Positions 52,201 through 58,200 of a stretch of 64,000 nt of DNA are shown one piece after another (within the stretch, counting starts at the first letter, position 1; every line of letters begins with the position of its first letter). The DNA is from Epiperipatus broadwayi (Eukaryota; Onychophora; Udeonychophora; Euonychophora; Peripatidae): positions 500,001 through 564,000 of the forward strand of contig JAQFVV010006275.1 of assembly GCA_028023455.1 (NCBI GenBank), given 5' to 3'. The notes under the pieces are model-generated. The model had not been told where the DNA came from. It was given only the letters and a program-made list of their open reading frames with translations, and did not search any database. The translations under genes were made by a program, and so were the position numbers.

Positions 52201-55200
52201 TGAATATCCACTATTAGAAGAATATAGGAAGTTTGTATAAATATTGTAAGTTTTATTGCAAACAATTCAAACAACATAAAATTAAATAGAAATACAATAG
52301 GTATAAAAGCAATATTCAAATATATTAAAGTTATAAATTATACCAATAATAATAATAAACATAAAAAAACATATTCACAATCAAAAAATAATATTAATGA
52401 AGATTTAATTTTAATATTTATAATTTTACTTTAAATATAATAATAATATTGGAATATATGTCAATGATATATAATACTATATGCAATTAATAGTTTAATA
52501 TTATCTATATTCATAATTGAACTATAAACCATAAATTATAAGTAAAAAAAGAATAATAAATAAATAAATAATCATTATAATGAATTCAATATACAGAATT
52601 ATTTTTACAAAAAGTGAATTTATAAATAATTTTATATATTTAATTACTATGTAATAATGATTATAAAATTCATAATAAGCATTGATTAAAAAGTAGAAGA
52701 TTTTTTTTAAAAAACATTTTTTTTTTGTTCATTATAAGTTCAGGAAAATGAAGTAGTCAATCTGATACTAAGATTGAGCTTCACAGCCCACTCAGAATCT
52801 CCCACCACCAAACCATATTCAAACTTCATCCTTACACATATATATATACACATTTATTAATATATTTTTTTTTGGCGTAATTATTAAAATAATCATTGAC
52901 ATAGATATATGTGAATATCTTAATCTAAACACCTTCAATAAATAAAATGTATTATTTTAATTCGTTTATATGCATAATGGATACATATATATCATAGGTG
53001 AGGGGACATTACTTGTAAAATATTTATAATCTCAAAGTATGCTATATTAATGTATATTTTAAAATTGTTAAATTTTATTATTTATTTTTAGTAATGGTGG
53101 TCGGAAAAGGCTGATGCAATCCTGTCAAATATTCTCGAATGCAATTAAGTCAATTAACCGGAAATCCATTAATCCAAATTAAAATGTTATAATTTTATAA
53201 AAGCAATGTAAGATCCATTAATGGAAATTTTATCCATTCCCAAATTTGTTTTAAAATCTAAGATTATATTTTAAAACAATCATTTGAGAAATTATTAGCA
53301 GGATTGCATTGTCTTAAAACTTACCAGAACAAAGGTGCGCATCCGGTCTGCAAATTGCAGATCGCCAAAATAAATAACTTGCCTTAAGTCAAGTAGTTAA
53401 AAGCATTCCAGAACAATTTAAAAATGGTATAAATAGTGCTGGATTTGAACACCTAAGGAAAGCAAGTAATTTAATAAGAGAATGGTAAACCAAATCCTCA
53501 TCTCTGATTCAATGTACCATGAGTAGAAAAAACCAGCTTTTCTCACCATTCCATAATGCCATCTTGCCCGATATCATCGTCCAGAATCCAGACACCCATG
53601 AACTATTGCTATGTACCTATATGCTAAATAATGAAAGTGCTACATGCCTGACCAAATGAATAAAAACTAGATCCAGTCTCCAAGGGACATTTCAAATCAT
53701 CCAATAACCGCTGTCAATAATGAACAAGGTATCCAATTCATGTTTGCTGCTATAGCTCATAAACTTATGTGAACAATCTCAACTTTAATCTAAATTTTTT
53801 GTCTAACCATTTCCTTAAATGTAATGCAATTTTTTTTAGCTGATCTTAAGATCAGAAATATATTATCAACTAATATAATTTGTAAATTCTTAACTTATCT
53901 GTTAAAATGTGTTCAATTCTATAAATTCTCTTCGTATTTCTCCTATCATTGAGCCTCTAGTAAATAATTCTAGTTTCTTATTTCACTTTTGTGCGGCAAC
54001 AATATTTCATATTTTGATTATTATATTTTATATTTTGTATTTTAAATAATATGCCAATAACTTTCTAAATTTGCAAGAATGTTTGCTCTCTTTTAAATCC
54101 CCCTCCCCCTTCTTTTCATGGGGAGATCAGTTTAATTTCTTTTAATTAAAACAAGCTTGTTATTTCAATTACAGTAGATGTTGCAAATTTGGGAAAAACA
54201 ACTTAATTATATTATAGTGTGATTGCCAAAAAACAGGATAGAAATCTGTTATTCTCAGAAATGTTTTCATTTTAATTTAAAATAATAGCACTAATTTTAA
54301 AAGTTCAAATCTGTTTTATGTTAAATTAAATCAATATTTTATTTTATGAAATCTATAACCCCCACCTAACTCTTGTATATATAATGATGTGTATTATATC
54401 ATCAAAGCACTTAGAACTAAATTTTCGTGTTTGTTTTAACGTTTGTGGGAAGTTTTATTTATAAATTAATGTGACAGGGGAAGGGGATTTCTATTTCAAT
54501 ATTTTGTCATTTTATTAATTAATTTAAGCTTTATCTTACTGTTTAGTATTCAAATCATACCATTACACTGGATATTCCATAATATATAGGTAGTAATTAA
54601 TTAAGCATTTTAAAGTTTTATATGTATTGTTCCAAGCATTGCGTGCATACAGGCTCCTCTCTCGTTCATGTTTTCATATATATTGTGCTTCGCTCCCCGG
54701 GTGTATCAGAAAGCTGAACCCTATCTCATATCTACAAGAACAAGGCTTTTTTATTCCCCTTGGGACTTATTTTTATCGTTTAAGTTATTGCATAGGAGCA
54801 CTCTAGGAAAAGCTCAGCCTATTGCAACTCACAGCAGACTGTTCTTCATTTCATTAGCCAATTCTGCCAAAGTCTGCAGACATATATCGGTCTTTTCTTC
54901 TTCAATGAATTTTCGGAAGCACCTTCTAGGATCCACAACTGGATCACATAAATATGCCACCATGCATGCACCGCCTATTAGTTTTCAGTTCCAGATAAAA
55001 CCTATGAATATCCATAAGCCATAATGTTATGATTCTACTAAGCAGATTTCTTTACAATAGTTATTAATATTTTCATGTGTATGTCATTTTGCGATGCAAT
55101 TATATATATTCTAAATTAACTCTCCCATACATGTTCTTACTCAGCATAAGCTGAGATTCCTTCATTTATTAATGATAGTCATATTTCGATAATAAAAGAA

Positions 55201-58200
55201 TCTTTACTAATTAAATTCGGTCAAGTACTATATTTTGTTCTTCTTTCTAGGGGTGGACTTAAGAGTCATTTATATATTCGTATATAGCGCTGTTAAATTG
55301 TATTTACAAATATTGTAGTTTTTCAATTATTGGCATATAGATCAGTCTCAATAAAATAATATATTAATGCATATATTTGTCATTTCTTAAATAATAAAAG
55401 ATAAATCTCTTTCTATAAATGTAAAGAGGACAATGATGACTAAAGGAGAATTATAATCAAATTGCTTATGCATATGTTATTTAAATTAATAAATTTTACA
55501 TATATAATAACTTTCAGAATCATTGTTTCATTTATTTAAAATATATTTTGATTAATAAATTATGCCTGTTCTGAGTATCTCCCGCTAATCCTATATCTAT
55601 AATTAACGTGAAAGATCACAATCTTTAAATGTATCAAACTTACGATATTTTTATACTAAAAGGCTTCACTATATTATTCCCAAATTAGAGTCTCTTTGTG
55701 TCTCTGCTTTGCGATGGCGGAGGAGGGAGAGATAAATTAGATCGGTATTATCAGGATTGTTGCTCATAAGTTGGTAGATCTGGAAAATAGGCAAATAGGG
55801 CAGAGTTCATGAGTGTTCCTGACTTATGTATCTTGCATATGATTGGACATGAGGTAGTTTTGCCTAGATGCTAGATCTTGTTATATGAACAGACAAAACT
55901 GATCGGTACAAGTTTTTTTCCCCGTTTAGCACCCAATGTGCGGCTATTATAATTTATTGGACAAAAATTAGCTAACAAAAAAATAATATATTGAAGCATA
56001 TAAAAATATGATTATAACCCATAATATTTTAACAATAAAGTTCTAATTTTTAATAATATTAAACATGGTAATAACATTATGTCTTGAAATATTAATGATT
56101 GTAAAAAAAAAGAACATTAATGCAAAAATGGTTAAATATTTTACACCAAATATAATTCAAAAATTATATAAGTAAAAATATAAATATTAAATTATCAAGC
56201 AGTAAAAAACTAAAAATACTTATAAGATGAAGTAATAAAAATTAAGTTGGTGTAATTATAAATGTAATTGTGACAGGATTTATTATGAATATATAGAAAA
56301 GCAGTCAAGAGAAAGAAGAATATAATGAAGCAATTAACTGATGAAGTGATAAATTAGGATTATGTGTTCACAATTAAACTTAATAAACTTATAAAATAAA
56401 TCTATCAAAAAAATATTAAATCTTTACATTAAAGAATCTAATAGAAGAAAAATGCATGTGCAAATAACAAAAACAAATGCATGACTAAGGATTATATATA
56501 GAAATGTCTATGATTGAGTCATTTATATATGAATAGGAAACTACATGCATATACTGATCATTCACATATATATGTATCGTAATTATGTATTATATGATAT
56601 ATATTATAATGGTAACCAGGATGAATTCACTTATTTGACAGTAGTTACGATATCATTTCTTTATTGGTGTAATACTTTATTATTTCAGGTTTAAATCCTC
56701 ACCAATACTATATGACAAATATGGAAACATTTACTTGTGAATCCTGTGAATAAAATAGAATTAGTTCAGAAAAATAATGATGCCTTTTACTATCAAAATT
56801 GCTTTATTGTATTTTATGTTTTTATTTATTGAAACACTAGGTAGAAACCTTAAATGAGAATATTTACTTAAAGTTATTTACAATAATAATAATATTTATC
56901 AATTGTTTTTATCACCATAATATCCAGACACTTCACTCATCAGTGTGCATATTCTCAGAGTTGTGCAGGGGGTGTTTCTTTCTCCGAAACACATGTGGCC
57001 TATATTTTCTTAATAGCATATTTTTTTTAAAAAGGTATTATAACAATGCTTGTTTTCAGTATGTATTATATAAGGTGACATAGCTTTATTAAAGCCTCTC
57101 ACATATGTGTATAAAAAAATTAATTATTTTATAGTCTTTATAGTAATACTTTCATTCATATTCAGATATATGAATTGAAGCATAATTCATTTCGTGAATA
57201 TTTTAAATTCAAATATTTTTATTCTTTAATAGTCTGGTACCATTTCTTTTTTAAATATTCTAAAAAAAAAAAATTCTGAATTTTCTTTTCTTCAAAATAT
57301 CTTACCATTTTAGTCCTGGAATTCTCTCATATTCTTTTAGATATCTTTTCTTCTCTTAATGATTTTAATATTGTTGCTAATTAAACAAGTGTTGAACACA
57401 GTTCCTTCGATTAAATAACATATTTTTGGCAACTTATCTGCATAGTTCAGTATCCTTTCTAGCAGCTTATGATGGTTGATATGAAAAACTGAGTAATATG
57501 CTTAGGGGTATGTTTTTCCCTTATTTCTAGCCCTCCATATCTGAAAAGTATCCTAATGTAATAAATATTTTCATAACTTCTTTATTAACTACTAAATGCA
57601 AATAATTGTGAATCAACACAGACTTTTCTAGTTTAATCATTTTAGATAATTCCTTCCTCTTTTTCTTCAACAATGGAGAAAGAGAGAGAAAAAAATCTAT
57701 CTAATTTGTATATTACCAGCTTCATTTGCATACAATCCTCTTTGATTTTTGGGACTATTACCTAAATGAATTTTTAAGGTAACATCTTCTAAGAAAGATG
57801 ATAATATATCTGCATGTATTTAGAAAATAAATAATCTTTATTTACATAACAATTTTATACATGTGAATATTTTACTCCTCCCTTCTTTCTTCGTCACATA
57901 CATATATATGTGTATAACACATTATTCTCAAAATATTATCATGCAGCCTTTGCATTGTTATGACAAGGGTTATAATATTTAATATATATAATTATAAATT
58001 CATGTTAATGTTAAAATAAAAATTTCAGCTTGTTTATAGTTATATCAATACATAAATAATATTGTTATAATTTCATTCACTGTATGTAATATTTAAAGAT
58101 GTGAATGTATTGATAAATATATATATATATTAATAATTCTTTGTGTTGCAATGTATCTATATTTTAGCCTGTATGTGTTAGCAGTGATAATTCTACTGTA

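Noticed and set aside
54668-55024. 118-codon plus-strand reading
   Set aside because: Reasonable length and mixed composition, but no domain, no splice or codon support and no match to any family I know on either strand; kept only as part of the unexplained block.
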